Position numbers and translations under genes: made by a program. A stretch of DNA of 64,000 nt from assembly GCF_000970345.1 (NCBI RefSeq), contig NZ_LAQU01000020.1:1-64000 (forward strand), given 5' to 3'. This document shows, piece by piece, positions 42,359 to 52,447 of this stretch (positions are counted from its first letter, which is position 1; every line of letters starts with the position of its first letter). The notes under the pieces were generated by a model. That model saw only the letters and a list, made by a program, of their open reading frames with translations, searched no databases and was not told where the DNA came from. The stretch is from Robbsia andropogonis (lineage in GTDB: Bacteria > Pseudomonadota > Gammaproteobacteria > Burkholderiales > Burkholderiaceae).

Positions 42359-44470
42359 ATGACGACATCCCTTCACCGCGTCCGTGCAATTGCCATCGCG
42401 GCGTCCGCTTTCCTTGCTTTAGCGCCCCTTTCCAGCGAGGCACAACAGGTACCGTCGCCGGGATCGCCTGCGGCATCGGCGGGTGATCCGCCCTCCCGTG
42501 TCGCGCGTCTGAACTACTTCGCCGGGACGGTGACGCTGGAACCAGCAGGCTTAACCGAATGGTCCTATGCCGTGTTGAATCGCCCACTCACCACGGGCGA
42601 TCAGTTGTGGGCCGATGCCAACGCCCGCGCAGAATTGCATACAGGTTCGACGGCATTACGACTGGATCATCAGACCGCGCTCGACATTGTGAATCTGAAT
42701 GACACTATTACCCAATTGAAAGTGACACAAGGCACGCTGTCTGCACACGTTCGCGCGCTGCCCGCGGGTCAGAGCTTCGAGATCGATACGCCGAACGTCG
42801 CACTCGTCGCGACAACACCGGGTCTGTTCCGCATCGATGTCGCCGCCGACGGCAGTTCGACCACGGTGACGCTGCGCGCAGGCAATGCCACGTTGTATGG
42901 CGACGGTGGTTCATTCCAGATGCGCGCCGGTCAGCAAATCCAATTTGTCGGCACGGGCCTACAGCAACAAGCAGGCGGTGCGGCGCCAGGACTCGATGCG
43001 TTCGACCAATGGGTCGCCAGTCGCGATCGCGCGGAAGACGACTCGATCTCCGCGCGCTATGTATCGCGTGAGATACCGGGGTACGAAGACCTCGACGCCA
43101 ATGGTACGTGGCGCAGTGATCCAACCTATGGCGAAGTGTGGGTACCCACCGTGGCAGTGACGGCCGGTTGGGCACCCTATCACGAAGGACACTGGGCGTG
43201 GATTGCGCCCTGGGGATGGACGTGGGTGGACGATGCGCCCTGGGGCTTCGCACCCTTCCATTACGGTCGTTGGGCCTATGTCAGCCATGCGTGGGCCTGG
43301 GTACCGGGACCGATCGTCGCTCAGCCGCCTGTCTATGCCCCGGCCTTGGTGGCCTTCGTGGGCGGCGGTAACGGCGGACCACGTTGGGGTGTCGATCTTG
43401 CAATTGGCGCAACCGTCGGCGCGGGCGTCGCTTGGTTCGCACTCGGACCCGGGGAGGCATGGCATCCGGCCTACCACTACAGTCCCGCCTATTACAATCG
43501 CATCAACAACGTGAACATTACCAATGTTCACAATACGACGATCGTCAATAACGTCACCAACATCCATAACACCTACATCAACCAGAGCGCGCCTGGTGCC
43601 ATCACGGCGGTGCCCGCCAATGCCTTCTTGCGAGGTCAACCCGTGGCACAGGCCGCGCGTCCTTTCAATGCACAAATGCTGGCCCATGCACAGATTGGCG
43701 CCGGCGCCCCGGCCATCGCACCGGTTCAGCAGAGCTTTGCCGGCGCGCTGCGACCGGCAAACATCGGCGCACCAGCAGCGCTAGCACAGCGTCAGGTGGT
43801 AGCAACGCGCGCGCCGGTCGTCCCCGCAGCATTCCACGATACATTGGCGCAACGATTCGCGGCAAGCGGCGGCAAGGTGCCCGGAGCCGGTAATCCAGTA
43901 GTGCGTACGACTGCGCCAGCAGCGTTCGCCGCTCGCACGCCAGGCGCGGTGGCCACGCCTGCGGGATTTCGCGTCATCAATCGCGCACAAGTACACCCGG
44001 TGAGCGCACAAGGGGTGCCGGGCCACCATGTTGAAGCACCAGCAGCGCATTCCGCCGCGCCGGCTCAACCGCAGGTGCGCGCACCGGAACCACGAACCGT
44101 GCCGAATCCCGCAGCGCCTCGGCCGCAAAACGCCGAACCGCCGCACGCGATCCAGGCTCATGAAAACGGTGTACCCCATCCACGAGAAGCCGTCGAGCAC
44201 GCGCAACCGGAGCAGCATGTAGTGGAGGCCCCGCACGCAGTGGAACAACACAGGCAAGTTGAACCGCACGCGCCAACACGCGTCGAAGCGCCGAATAATG
44301 AAAGATCCGTTGAGAAGCCGCATCCGGAAAGAGCAGCCGAACCACGCGAGGAGCCGCGCCCCGCACAGCAGCCGGCACACCCGCATGCAGAGGCGCAACA
44401 CGCTCGGCCGCAGCCTCATGAGGCAGAGCACAAGCCAGGGAACGAACATCGAGAGGAGCATCGGAACTAA
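42359..44470 (+). CDS. exported FecR/DUF6600 domain protein
   Basis: 703 residues; GGAG precedes the ATG. Signal peptide to about residue 28 (AIAASAFLALAPLSSEAQ). A FecR-like beta domain (about 45-200) has LNYFAGTVTLEPAG and LRAGNATLYGDGG. A Trp/Tyr/Gly-rich DUF6600 part (about 235-370) has repeated WGWTWVDDAPWGFAPFHYGR. An Asn/Thr stretch and a long Pro/His/Glu/Ala-rich tail (about 530-703) follow. Likely periplasmic or cell-surface; function not known. Tail composition changes sharply with no sign of a frameshift. Confidence 0.8.
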   Translation: MTTSLHRVRAIAIAASAFLALAPLSSEAQQVPSPGSPAASAGDPPSRVARLNYFAGTVTLEPAGLTEWSYAVLNRPLTTGDQLWADANARAELHTGSTALRLDHQTALDIVNLNDTITQLKVTQGTLSAHVRALPAGQSFEIDTPNVALVATTPGLFRIDVAADGSSTTVTLRAGNATLYGDGGSFQMRAGQQIQFVGTGLQQQAGGAAPGLDAFDQWVASRDRAEDDSISARYVSREIPGYEDLDANGTWRSDPTYGEVWVPTVAVTAGWAPYHEGHWAWIAPWGWTWVDDAPWGFAPFHYGRWAYVSHAWAWVPGPIVAQPPVYAPALVAFVGGGNGGPRWGVDLAIGATVGAGVAWFALGPGEAWHPAYHYSPAYYNRINNVNITNVHNTTIVNNVTNIHNTYINQSAPGAITAVPANAFLRGQPVAQAARPFNAQMLAHAQIGAGAPAIAPVQQSFAGALRPANIGAPAALAQRQVVATRAPVVPAAFHDTLAQRFAASGGKVPGAGNPVVRTTAPAAFAARTPGAVATPAGFRVINRAQVHPVSAQGVPGHHVEAPAAHSAAPAQPQVRAPEPRTVPNPAAPRPQNAEPPHAIQAHENGVPHPREAVEHAQPEQHVVEAPHAVEQHRQVEPHAPTRVEAPNNERSVEKPHPERAAEPREEPRPAQQPAHPHAEAQHARPQPHEAEHKPGNEHREEHRN

Positions 44471-44476
44471 GCACGC

Positions 44477-44501
44477 TGCGGCCATGCCGAGCATGGCCGC
44501 A
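44477..44501 (+). terminator. hairpin after the DUF6600 gene
   Basis: TGCGGCCATG (44477-44486) and CATGGCCGCA (44492-44501) pair perfectly around CCGAG, six bases after the stop. No T-run follows. Confidence 0.5.
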
Positions 44502-44738
44502 ATGCAGCCTCAACTTCTTGCCCTGCCACAGCGCATCATTTCCCTGTTCGCCATGATGCTGGAATCAAGCCTACGCCTGGTATTGTACGGGCGGAGGCTC
44601 GGCAAACGCGTTCACGCGTGCGTGTCAGCTTAAAAAATCGCGACAGTCGAGCACCCTTCCACGAAACGAAAATCCAAGTCGGGCCGCTCCCTCGCAGTCG
44701 CTCAACCGGCGTATCCTATTTTCCTGCAACGGTGGCAA

Positions 44739-45386
44739 CTAGTCCGCCGTAAATCTTGGTCGTGCCTCGCGTTCGAGATACCCCAGACAGAGCGACTCAA
44801 GTTGCCCGCGAAACGCGCGAATCATTGAGGGCTGTGGCTTCCCTTCAAGCAGCAACCGTATGGGACCAACCAAGGCTCCCATGAACATGAAAATGGTCAT
44901 GGAAAGGTCGTCGAAATGCACATCGGAAGCCGTATTCAGCATAGCCTCTAGCGCCGCGCGGTTGCGTGCCTCGATTTCGCGAACGTATTCGCGCGAGTCG
45001 ATTTCAAAGGCAACCGCGTATAAGGCACGCGATTCCTCCAGGCTCTCCGTCTTCGCTTTCACGAATGCGGCAATAACCTCCTTCACCATCATCGACAAAC
45101 AAGCGTTATGCGCTGACGCCGCGGCGTCCTCGATAGCTCGCACCACCCTTTCCAGGTGTCGCTGCAGCACGGCAAAAAGAAGGGCCTGTTTTTGAGGAAA
45201 GTACTGGTAAAGCGTTCCGATTGATACGCCAGCTCGCTCTGCCACCCGAATCGTGGTAAGTCGCTGCAACCCGTCAACCAGCAAAACCTGAATAGTTGCA
45301 TCGAAAATCGCGTCCACTGTCGCCTGAGAACGCGCCTGTTGCGGCTGTTTGCGGGCGTTCAGTCCCCGGCCGTTCTCTGTGGGCAT
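44739..45386 (-). CDS. TetR/AcrR family regulator
   Basis: 215 residues from the ATG at 45386; the frame runs on to 45476 but that overlaps the operator and divergent gene. N-terminal HTH: FDATIQVLLVDGLQRLTTIR, VAERAGVSIGTLYQYFPQKQ. The helical ligand-binding domain follows. It is divergent from an aldo/keto reductase, and a near-perfect palindrome lies between them. Probable local repressor. Confidence 0.88.
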   Translation of the reverse strand: MPTENGRGLNARKQPQQARSQATVDAIFDATIQVLLVDGLQRLTTIRVAERAGVSIGTLYQYFPQKQALLFAVLQRHLERVVRAIEDAAASAHNACLSMMVKEVIAAFVKAKTESLEESRALYAVAFEIDSREYVREIEARNRAALEAMLNTASDVHFDDLSMTIFMFMGALVGPIRLLLEGKPQPSMIRAFRGQLESLCLGYLEREARPRFTAD

Positions 45387-45398
45387 ATGCGAATTCAC

Positions 45399-45420
45399 AA
45401 TATGAATAATTATTCGTATT
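45399..45420. promoter_or_regulatory. TetR operator candidate
   Basis: ATATGAATAA (45400-45409) and TTATTCGTAT (45410-45419) form a 20-base inverted repeat with one mismatched pair, flanked by A and T. It lies between the TetR gene (13 bases from its start) and the reductase start. Confidence 0.65.
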
Positions 45421-45475
45421 CTATCCGAACATCTTGTGTCTATAGAAATAAACAGCTGAAAGAAGGAGTGGATCA

Positions 45476-46357
45476 ATGACTGACGTTACGCGGGCGGGTA
45501 CTTTTCAACTTGGCGACCTTTCTGTTACACGCATGGGCTATGGCGCGATGCAGCTAGCCGGTCCTCACGTTTTCGGACCGCCAAAAGACAGGGCTGCCGC
45601 GATTTCCGTGCTACGTGCCGTGGTTGAAAGCGGAATCACGCATATCGACACGAGTGATTTTTATGGTCCTCACGTTACAAATCAGCTTATCCGCGAGGCG
45701 CTCCACCCCTATCCCGACGCGCTCACCATTGTCACGAAAGTAGGTGCTAGCAGGGGTAGCGATGCCTCGTGGAACGTCGCATCATCCGCGGCCGAATTGG
45801 AATCAGCCGTGTATGAGAACCTGCGCAATCTTGGTGTCGATGCACTTGGTGTAGTGAATTTTCGCGTGATGTTCGACGTCGCGGCACCCACCGAGGGCGA
45901 TATCGAAGCGCCTTTGACCGCACTTGCGGAGTTGCAGATGAAAGGCTTGATTCGTCATATCGGGCTAAGTAATGTCACTGCAAAGCAGGTTGCCCAGGGA
46001 CGCGCGATTACGCCCATTGTGTGCGTGCAGAACATGTACAACGTCGCCCATCGGAACGATGACGCGCTGATTGACAGCCTTGCAGAAGATGGCATCGCCT
46101 ATGTCCCGTTTTTCCCGCTTGGCGGCTTCTCTCCTTTGCAAGCCGATGCGCTGATCCACGCCGCAGAGCAATGCGGCGCGGCACCGATGCAAGTAGCCCT
46201 TGCATGGTTATTACAGCGCTCGCCAAACATCCTTTTGATACCTGGAACATCGTCGACCAATCATCTGAAGCAGAACATCGACAGCGTGAATCTTCATCTG
46301 CCAGAAAATGTCTTGTCATCACTCGACAAAATCGCTTCTAGAAAAACGAAACACTAG
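45476..46357 (+). CDS. aldo/keto reductase family oxidoreductase
   Basis: 293 residues; AAGGAG precedes the ATG. TIM-barrel reductase using NADPH: catalytic Asp and Tyr in IDTSDFYGPHVTN and Lys in LTIVTKVG. The usual catalytic His is not evident; the matching strand reads GVVNFRVMF. C-terminal cofactor region LLIPGTSSTNHLKQNI is typical. Regulated by the divergent TetR protein; substrate unknown. Confidence 0.88.
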   Translation: MTDVTRAGTFQLGDLSVTRMGYGAMQLAGPHVFGPPKDRAAAISVLRAVVESGITHIDTSDFYGPHVTNQLIREALHPYPDALTIVTKVGASRGSDASWNVASSAAELESAVYENLRNLGVDALGVVNFRVMFDVAAPTEGDIEAPLTALAELQMKGLIRHIGLSNVTAKQVAQGRAITPIVCVQNMYNVAHRNDDALIDSLAEDGIAYVPFFPLGGFSPLQADALIHAAEQCGAAPMQVALAWLLQRSPNILLIPGTSSTNHLKQNIDSVNLHLPENVLSSLDKIASRKTKH

Positions 46358-46400
46358 GTTGGTCGTGTCTCGCGACAGACCTATCACCGACGATGCGCAC

Positions 46401-47342
46401 TCAAACGCCCCCACCTACACGCGACGCGCCCACCTTCAGCGCCTTCTCGACAACCTTTTCGTCGCGGGACAACTGCACGCGCATGCTCCGTAAAAACTGT
46501 TTGGCGTTTTCAGACAGCGGACTTCCCGCACGAAAAACGAGGACGCTTGTAAAAACCGTTTCGACCTCGATTGGCTTGATCACCAGACCACGCGCCAGAT
46601 AGTCGATCGCCACGATCGGATGCGCTATGCCTACGCCCACCCCGGCCAATGCCAGTTCGCAAACCGTATGTGAATAAGGCGTCTCCACGACCGGGCGCAT
46701 CTTGATGTGCATCTCGTCGAGCCGCGCCTCGAGCCGGCGACGCATACTGTCCTCCGGGTTCAGCGCGATAAACGACAAGCCATTCAAATCACTGGTTCTA
46801 ACACCCGGCGACTTCGCCAACGGGTGCTGGGCATTCATCACCGCCACACCGGGCATGTTGATGAAAGGAGAGTGCTCCAGGCCCGAAAATGACATTTCAT
46901 CGGACATCAGGCCAAAGTCGGCTTGCCCGGCGCTGACCCGCTCATGTACTTCGCGTGAACTCATGATTTGCAGGGATATCTGCACCTGCCGCGCTTCGGC
47001 ACCAAAATGCGAAATCACTCGGGGGATGAATCCCGTTCCCAGCGCGGGCAAAGAGGCAATAGCCAATCTCCCCAGGCCATATGTCCCCAAGCTACGGATA
47101 CGGTGTTCGATGACCTCGAAGCCAACGAAATAGCGATCGACGTCATTCATCAACGCCAGTGCTTCCTGGGTTGGCAAGAGACGACCACGAACGCGCTCGA
47201 ACAACCGCAGCTTCGCGCTTTCCTCCAATTTGCGAATCGATTGGCTAACGGCCGGCTGGGAAATATTTAGCAGACCCGCCGCCTTGCTGGTGCTGCCCGA
47301 CGTCATGACGGCCCGAAAAACCTCGATTTCCCGTATTCCCAT
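46401..47342 (-). CDS. LysR family transcriptional regulator
   Basis: 313 residues. HTH at the N terminus: VFRAVMTSGSTSKAAGLLNI, SQPAVSQSIRKLEE; then a periplasmic-binding-like effector domain (about 90-300) with GLGRLAIASLPALGTGFIP. Divergent from the cystathionine-lyase-type gene, 121 bases away, and so the likely regulator of that operon. Confidence 0.92.
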   Translation of the reverse strand: MGIREIEVFRAVMTSGSTSKAAGLLNISQPAVSQSIRKLEESAKLRLFERVRGRLLPTQEALALMNDVDRYFVGFEVIEHRIRSLGTYGLGRLAIASLPALGTGFIPRVISHFGAEARQVQISLQIMSSREVHERVSAGQADFGLMSDEMSFSGLEHSPFINMPGVAVMNAQHPLAKSPGVRTSDLNGLSFIALNPEDSMRRRLEARLDEMHIKMRPVVETPYSHTVCELALAGVGVGIAHPIVAIDYLARGLVIKPIEVETVFTSVLVFRAGSPLSENAKQFLRSMRVQLSRDEKVVEKALKVGASRVGGGV

Positions 47343-47463
47343 GTCTCACGCCCCATAACTTCTGCTTATAGACCTAATTATTTCCGGTGTTTCAGAAATC
47401 ATACCAGCCGATAGACTGCATCTCAGAAAAAGTGCTCTCAACGTCGTTTTCGTAGATTCGATC

Positions 47464-48612
47464 ATGAAACCCATTCAATCCACGCCTCAACCTTTTCGCA
47501 GCCTGTCGCCAGCGGTGGTGCGCGCCTCGACGGTCGTCTTCGATTCCCTGGATGATTTTGCGCGCCGCAAGGACAGACAGCCTGACGGCTTCAGTTATGG
47601 CATCACGGGAACCCCCACCGCGCGGGAACTGGAACACCGTATCGCGGAGCTTGAAGGCGGCGGGTATTGCATCGTCGTGCCCTCGGGCGCCTCGGCATTG
47701 ATAACGACGGTGATGGGCTTCATACGCGGCGGTGATCATCTCTTGATTTCAGCATCTTGCTACGGCTCCCTGAAGACGTTCGCCGCGAAGTGGCTGGCAC
47801 ACTTCGGCGTGGAGGTGGAGCAATTCGATCCAACAATCGGTGCCGAGATCGACGCCTTGATCAAGCCGAATACCAAAATGATCTGCCTTGAGGCGCCCGG
47901 CACCGTAACGATGGAAGTCGCCGATATACCCGCCATCGCCGCCGTTGCGCGCCAGAAACAGGTGTTGACGATGATCGACAATACCTGGGCCAGTCCCCTA
48001 GCCTTCAGGCCACTCGATCTCGGCATCGATTTTTGCATACAGGCCGCCACGAAATATTTCGGCGGCCATTCGGATCTGCTCGTTGGCGCAATCACGGTGC
48101 GCGATTTTGCGCATTATGAGAGGCTCCGCGAAACGCAAAGCATTACCGGCCAACAGACCAGTCCTGACGACTGCTTCCTGGTGATGCGTGGGCTGGAAAC
48201 GCTCAAAGTCCGTTTCGAAGCGCAGGCGAAGTCCGCGCTACACGTAGCGGAATGGCTTACCAAACACGATGCCGTCCAGGAAGTGCTGTTTCCCGCACTT
48301 CCTGGCAGCCGGGGGCACGCGCGGTGGAAACGTGACTTCTCCGGTCATGGCTGCTTGATGTCCGTCATCCTCCGTCCCGCAACAGACGCAGCGTATACCG
48401 CCTTCTTCGACACATTACGTTTGTTCGTGATAGGTGCGAGCTGGGGCGGCGTGCATAGCCTGGCCGCATTCTATCCGGCAGCGTTGCAACGTGACCGGGC
48501 ATTCCCGCTAACTGATCAGCCCGTGGTCCGCATTTCCATCGGACTCGAAGACGCCGATGAACTGATCGCCGACCTGGATGCCGCATTGTCCGCATTCAAC
48601 GCCGCGGTTTAA
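47464..48612 (+). CDS. Cys/Met metabolism PLP enzyme (cystathionine beta-lyase type)
   Basis: 382 residues, fold-type I trans-sulfuration family. FSYGITGTPTARELEHRIAE at the start, VVPSGASALITTVMGF, IDNTWASPLAFRPL, and the PLP-lysine region AATKYFGGHSDLLVGAI. The pattern favours beta-lyase (MetC-like) over synthase, but exact chemistry is not fixed by sequence. First gene of a run with an amino-acid ABC transporter. Confidence 0.88.
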   Translation: MKPIQSTPQPFRSLSPAVVRASTVVFDSLDDFARRKDRQPDGFSYGITGTPTARELEHRIAELEGGGYCIVVPSGASALITTVMGFIRGGDHLLISASCYGSLKTFAAKWLAHFGVEVEQFDPTIGAEIDALIKPNTKMICLEAPGTVTMEVADIPAIAAVARQKQVLTMIDNTWASPLAFRPLDLGIDFCIQAATKYFGGHSDLLVGAITVRDFAHYERLRETQSITGQQTSPDDCFLVMRGLETLKVRFEAQAKSALHVAEWLTKHDAVQEVLFPALPGSRGHARWKRDFSGHGCLMSVILRPATDAAYTAFFDTLRLFVIGASWGGVHSLAAFYPAALQRDRAFPLTDQPVVRISIGLEDADELIADLDAALSAFNAAV

Positions 48613-48659
48613 CCGCATCCCGCATTTCCGCACACTGCCTCAGATGATGGAGTAGGAAG

Positions 48660-49505
48660 ATGAATCGATCGTTTTTGTCGCCGGTTGCACCGACGTTTGC
48701 CCGTGCGGTGACTATTGGGGTCATGGCCGTCTCGGCGTGTCTCGCAAGCGCCGCGGCACACGCCGAGGACAGCCTCACGAAAATGCGTAACGCCGGCGTG
48801 ATCCGCATTGCCAATACGCAAAGCACGCCCCCCTGGAGCATGCTCGGCGTGGACAACCGCCCCGAAGGATATGACGTCGCGGTGGCCCAAGAACTGGCAA
48901 AACGCCTCAAAATTGCCAAGGTAGTATTCGTGGCGGATTCTTTTAAAAACTTTGTCGAGGGTTTGAAGACGGGCAAATACGATCTCGTCATGAATGACCT
49001 GACGCCAACCGCTGAGCGTGAAAAGCAAATCGACTTCGCGGCACCATACGGCGTCGAACAATTCCGTATTTTCGTACGCAATGAGAGCCGCATCGCCTCT
49101 CGCGCCGACCTTGCAGGGAAAAGCGTTGGTGTTACGACCGGTTCCAGTAACGAAGCATGGGCGAAAGCGAACTTGAAAGACTCGACCATCAAGAGTTACG
49201 AGAATGGCGCACTCGTATTCAGCGACCTGGCAATTGGGCGAGTCGACTCGGTCATCATCTCCCATTTCGGCGGATTGAAGTATGCAAACGTCAACCATCT
49301 CCCTGTAAAGGAAGTGGGAGAGCCCTTGACGTATCAGCTATCCGCACCGGCACTGGCGAAAGGACAGCCTGAGCTGAAACAAGCGGTCACCTACGCAATC
49401 CAAAGCATGATCAACGATGGCACGCTCGCGAATATCTCGAAGCGCTGGGTCGGTGCAGACTACGACATGGTCAGCAGTATTGAGATCGCGAAGAAGGAAC
49501 AGTAA
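48660..49505 (+). CDS. amino-acid ABC transporter, substrate-binding protein
   Basis: 281 residues, family-3 solute-binding protein. Signal peptide ending ASAAAHA before EDSLTKM. Lobes show IRIANTQSTPPWSMLGVDNR, GYDVAVAQELAKRL and DLVMNDLTPTAEREKQIDFA. Stop is directly followed by the permease ATG. Likely ligand: a (sulfur) amino acid, judged from the neighbouring PLP lyase. Confidence 0.93.
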   Translation: MNRSFLSPVAPTFARAVTIGVMAVSACLASAAAHAEDSLTKMRNAGVIRIANTQSTPPWSMLGVDNRPEGYDVAVAQELAKRLKIAKVVFVADSFKNFVEGLKTGKYDLVMNDLTPTAEREKQIDFAAPYGVEQFRIFVRNESRIASRADLAGKSVGVTTGSSNEAWAKANLKDSTIKSYENGALVFSDLAIGRVDSVIISHFGGLKYANVNHLPVKEVGEPLTYQLSAPALAKGQPELKQAVTYAIQSMINDGTLANISKRWVGADYDMVSSIEIAKKEQ

Positions 49506-50156
49506 ATGTGGGCGTTACTCTCACGTGCTTGGCCGCTTCTTGAAACGGCTATTCCAACAACGTTGATGCTTGGGGCGAGTTCGTTCGTACTTGGCTCAAT
49601 ACTCGGCATCTTGATCGCACTCGCCCGAATTTCGTCCATTGCGGCGCTTCGCTGGTTGGGTTTTGCTTATGTCTCGATATTCCGTGGCACGCCGTTACTC
49701 GTGCAACTGTTATTGATCTACTTTGGCTTACCGAGTTTCGGTATCAACATGGACCCCATCCCGGCATCGATTACCGCACTGACGTTGTTCTCTGCCTCCT
49801 ATCTCAGTGAAAACTTCAGAGCTGGTATCAACGCAGTCGATCCTGGGCAATGGGAAGCGGCACGATCGATGGGCATGGGGTACTGGCGCGCGATGTCGCG
49901 GATTATTTTGCCGCAGGGATTGCGGATCGCGGTACCGCCCGTCGGTAGTCGCCTGATCGCCTTGATGAAAGACACGTCCCTGGCGTCGACGATCACCGTG
50001 GTCGAAATAACCCGCGTCGCCGATCAGGTGGGAGCCGCCACATTTCGGTACATGGAGATGTTCCTGATCGTCGGGATCATTTACTGGATTATCAACCAAG
50101 TCCTGACGATCATCCAAGGTTTGGTAGAAATGCGTTTCTCGAGACACATGAAATGA
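49506..50156 (+). CDS. amino-acid ABC transporter permease
   Basis: 216 residues, about five membrane helices. N-terminal HisMQ-type start LLETAIPTTLMLGASSFVLG, the EAA loop EAARSMGMGYWRAMSRIILP and a final helix MFLIVGIIYWIINQVL. Overlaps the ATPase gene by four bases. Confidence 0.93.
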   Translation: MWALLSRAWPLLETAIPTTLMLGASSFVLGSILGILIALARISSIAALRWLGFAYVSIFRGTPLLVQLLLIYFGLPSFGINMDPIPASITALTLFSASYLSENFRAGINAVDPGQWEAARSMGMGYWRAMSRIILPQGLRIAVPPVGSRLIALMKDTSLASTITVVEITRVADQVGAATFRYMEMFLIVGIIYWIINQVLTIIQGLVEMRFSRHMK

Positions 50157-50929
50157 CGCCTATCCCATCGCAAGTCTCCGTCCGGGCAACCGGAATCGTA
50201 AAATCATTCGGTGCAAACCGGGTATTGCGTGGTATCGACTTCTTGGTGAACAAGGGCGAAGTGGTTGTCATCATGGGGCCGTCCGGCTCCGGAAAGACAA
50301 CCTTGCTGCGGTCGTTGAACTTCCTCGATATGCCCGATAGCGGAACGGTCGAGATCTGCGGCATCCCTTTGACGATCAGGCCGGATGCGCACCTTTCACG
50401 TCGCGATCACAAACAGATTCAGGCAATGCGTCAAAAAAGCGCGATGGTTTTTCAATCGTTCAATCTGTTTCCCCATATGACCGCATTGGCCAATGTGATG
50501 GAAGGGCCGCGGTTCGTCAAAGGCATATCCCATTCGCGCGCGCAGGCGCTGGCACGGCAACAGTTGTCACGGGTGCGCATGCTCGATAAATCAGACGCCT
50601 ATCCAGCGAAATTGTCCGGAGGACAAAAGCAACGGGTCGCCATTGCGCGTGCACTGGCCATGGAGCCGGAAGTGATCCTTTTCGACGAGCCGACGTCCGC
50701 GCTGGACCCGGCCCTTCGAGATGATGTCTTGCAGACCATGCGAGAGCTCGCCTCCGACGGGATGACCATGCTGGTGGTGACCCACGAAGTGAAATTTGCC
50801 CGTGATGTCGCCGATCGCATCGTTTTCATGCGTGACGGCGTTGTCCTATCCGACACGCCGCCCGAAACCTTTTTCCGTGACGATGCACCCGAAGAGGTTC
50901 GGCGCTTTTTGAGTCGCATTGGCGGCTAG
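50153..50929 (+). CDS. amino-acid ABC transporter ATP-binding protein
   Basis: 258 residues. Walker A GPSGSGKTT, Q-loop VFQSFNLFPHM, signature LSGGQKQRVAIARALAM, Walker B VILFDEPTSALDP and H-loop VVTHEVKFA. Completes a three-component polar amino-acid importer with the two genes before it. Confidence 0.95.
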   Translation: MTPIPSQVSVRATGIVKSFGANRVLRGIDFLVNKGEVVVIMGPSGSGKTTLLRSLNFLDMPDSGTVEICGIPLTIRPDAHLSRRDHKQIQAMRQKSAMVFQSFNLFPHMTALANVMEGPRFVKGISHSRAQALARQQLSRVRMLDKSDAYPAKLSGGQKQRVAIARALAMEPEVILFDEPTSALDPALRDDVLQTMRELASDGMTMLVVTHEVKFARDVADRIVFMRDGVVLSDTPPETFFRDDAPEEVRRFLSRIGG

Positions 50930-51144
50930 GATAATGCCGGAGGAGACGGGCGGTGTGATTTCATTCCATAGCGGCTAACCGCCCCCGGACACAACGCCAG
51001 GGTTTGCTTCCACGACTGCCTGTGCGACACCATCGCGCAGTGCACGGCACGAACGGAACCACCGCCGATAACTTTATACGAAAACCATATAAAACCGCAT
51101 CGACTCCGACTCTATACTCGTCAGATCCTGTCGGAGATCGCTGG

Positions 51145-52383
51145 ATGAGCGCAAACCCCATTACCCTGCCTGAGCGTCAACCTATTGGCCATCGGGACCC
51201 GGTTGGCACAGCCGTGCAGCTGGCCAAATCGTTTGCCTTGCGCGCGGAAGCCCACGACCGTTCGGGTGTTGTCAATTCAGAAAGTCTCGATGTACTACGC
51301 TCGCACGGGCTAACGTCGCTCACGGTCCCCACTCGCCTGGGTGGTCCAGATATTCCCTTGCCGCAAGTCGTCGATGTCATCGGTACGATCGCTCAGGCCG
51401 ATCCTGCAACGGCGTTGATTCTATCGATGCAGCTGTATCACAGTCGCGCGGTGGCACACTCAAGCACCTGGCCGCAAGCTGTCAAGGATGAGGTATTGCG
51501 CAGCGTCTTGCACGATGGCGCATTGATCAACGCATTACGGGTCGAACCAGAGTTAGGTAGTCCATCTCGTGGCGGCGTGCCGGCAACCACCGCTCACCGC
51601 ACGCGCGACGGGTGGCGTCTGAGTGGCCGGAAACGCTATTCCACTGGATCGAGCCAATTGCGTTGGGGCATCGTCTGGGCGGCAACGGCCGACAACGAAA
51701 CACAACGGGTTGGAGAATTTCTCGTGCCGCTCAATGCGGACGGCGTAAGCGTGGAAGAAACGTGGGACCATCTGGGATTGCGCGCCAGCGATAGTCACGA
51801 CGTTATTTTCAAAGACGTCGCGCTCCCCACGCAATACGCGGTAGATATCCGTCCAAACGATGCGTGGAAAGGCAAGGACGTACCACTCAATGCTTGGCTG
51901 CCGATTCTTCTGGCCGCGCTTTACGATGGCGTTGCACGCTCGGCAAATGCCTGGCTGCTGCGCTGGATCGCATCACGTACGCCTTCGAGCCTCGGCACCT
52001 CGCTATCCGCGGTACCACGTATCCGACAGGCCGTAGGCGAAATTGCGGGCCTTCTCGAAACCAACGCCTTGCTGCTCTGGCAGGCAAAGCATCAATACGA
52101 CGTTCATTTATACGAAGACCGTGTCCGGCACGCCAATGACAATACATTTGGCCCGCCATCGGTGTCTTTCGGTCTGGTGAAATACACAGTGACACAAAAT
52201 GCCATTGCCGCCATCAACAAGGCTGTGGAAATAAGCGGGAACCACGCGTTGTCACGGCATAACCCTCTCGAACGGCACTTTCGCGACGTGTTGTGCAGCC
52301 GCATACATCATCCCCAAAATGATCTCATTCTGGATGGTGCCGGTACGCACGCACTCGACGCGCAGAAAACGCAATCGTCGTGA
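51145..52383 (+). CDS. acyl-CoA dehydrogenase-like flavoprotein (SfnB/DszC-type)
   Basis: 412 residues from the ATG at 51145, with GGAGAT upstream; TATACT at 51112-51117 may be its -10. N-terminal helical domain LRSHGLTSLTVPTRLGGPDI, QLYHSRAVAHS; beta middle GWRLSGRKRYSTGSSQLRWG and LGLRASDSHDVIFKDVALP; C-terminal helices ending EISGNHALSRHNPLERHFRD. The lack of the usual catalytic Glu pattern and the setting in a sulfur-linked cluster favour an FMN-dependent monooxygenase of the SfnB/DszC type over a true dehydrogenase. Confidence 0.78.
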   Translation: MSANPITLPERQPIGHRDPVGTAVQLAKSFALRAEAHDRSGVVNSESLDVLRSHGLTSLTVPTRLGGPDIPLPQVVDVIGTIAQADPATALILSMQLYHSRAVAHSSTWPQAVKDEVLRSVLHDGALINALRVEPELGSPSRGGVPATTAHRTRDGWRLSGRKRYSTGSSQLRWGIVWAATADNETQRVGEFLVPLNADGVSVEETWDHLGLRASDSHDVIFKDVALPTQYAVDIRPNDAWKGKDVPLNAWLPILLAALYDGVARSANAWLLRWIASRTPSSLGTSLSAVPRIRQAVGEIAGLLETNALLLWQAKHQYDVHLYEDRVRHANDNTFGPPSVSFGLVKYTVTQNAIAAINKAVEISGNHALSRHNPLERHFRDVLCSRIHHPQNDLILDGAGTHALDAQKTQSS

Positions 52384-52447
52384 GATAAAGATCTGGCTCG
52401 TTGTCAATGAACGTGTCGACGTCATGCCTGCCATGGAGAAAACATTC

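Noticed and set aside
51004-51144. Longer N terminus for the flavoprotein
   Set aside because: The extra 47 residues are unlike the family, and a good ribosome site and -10 lie within that stretch.
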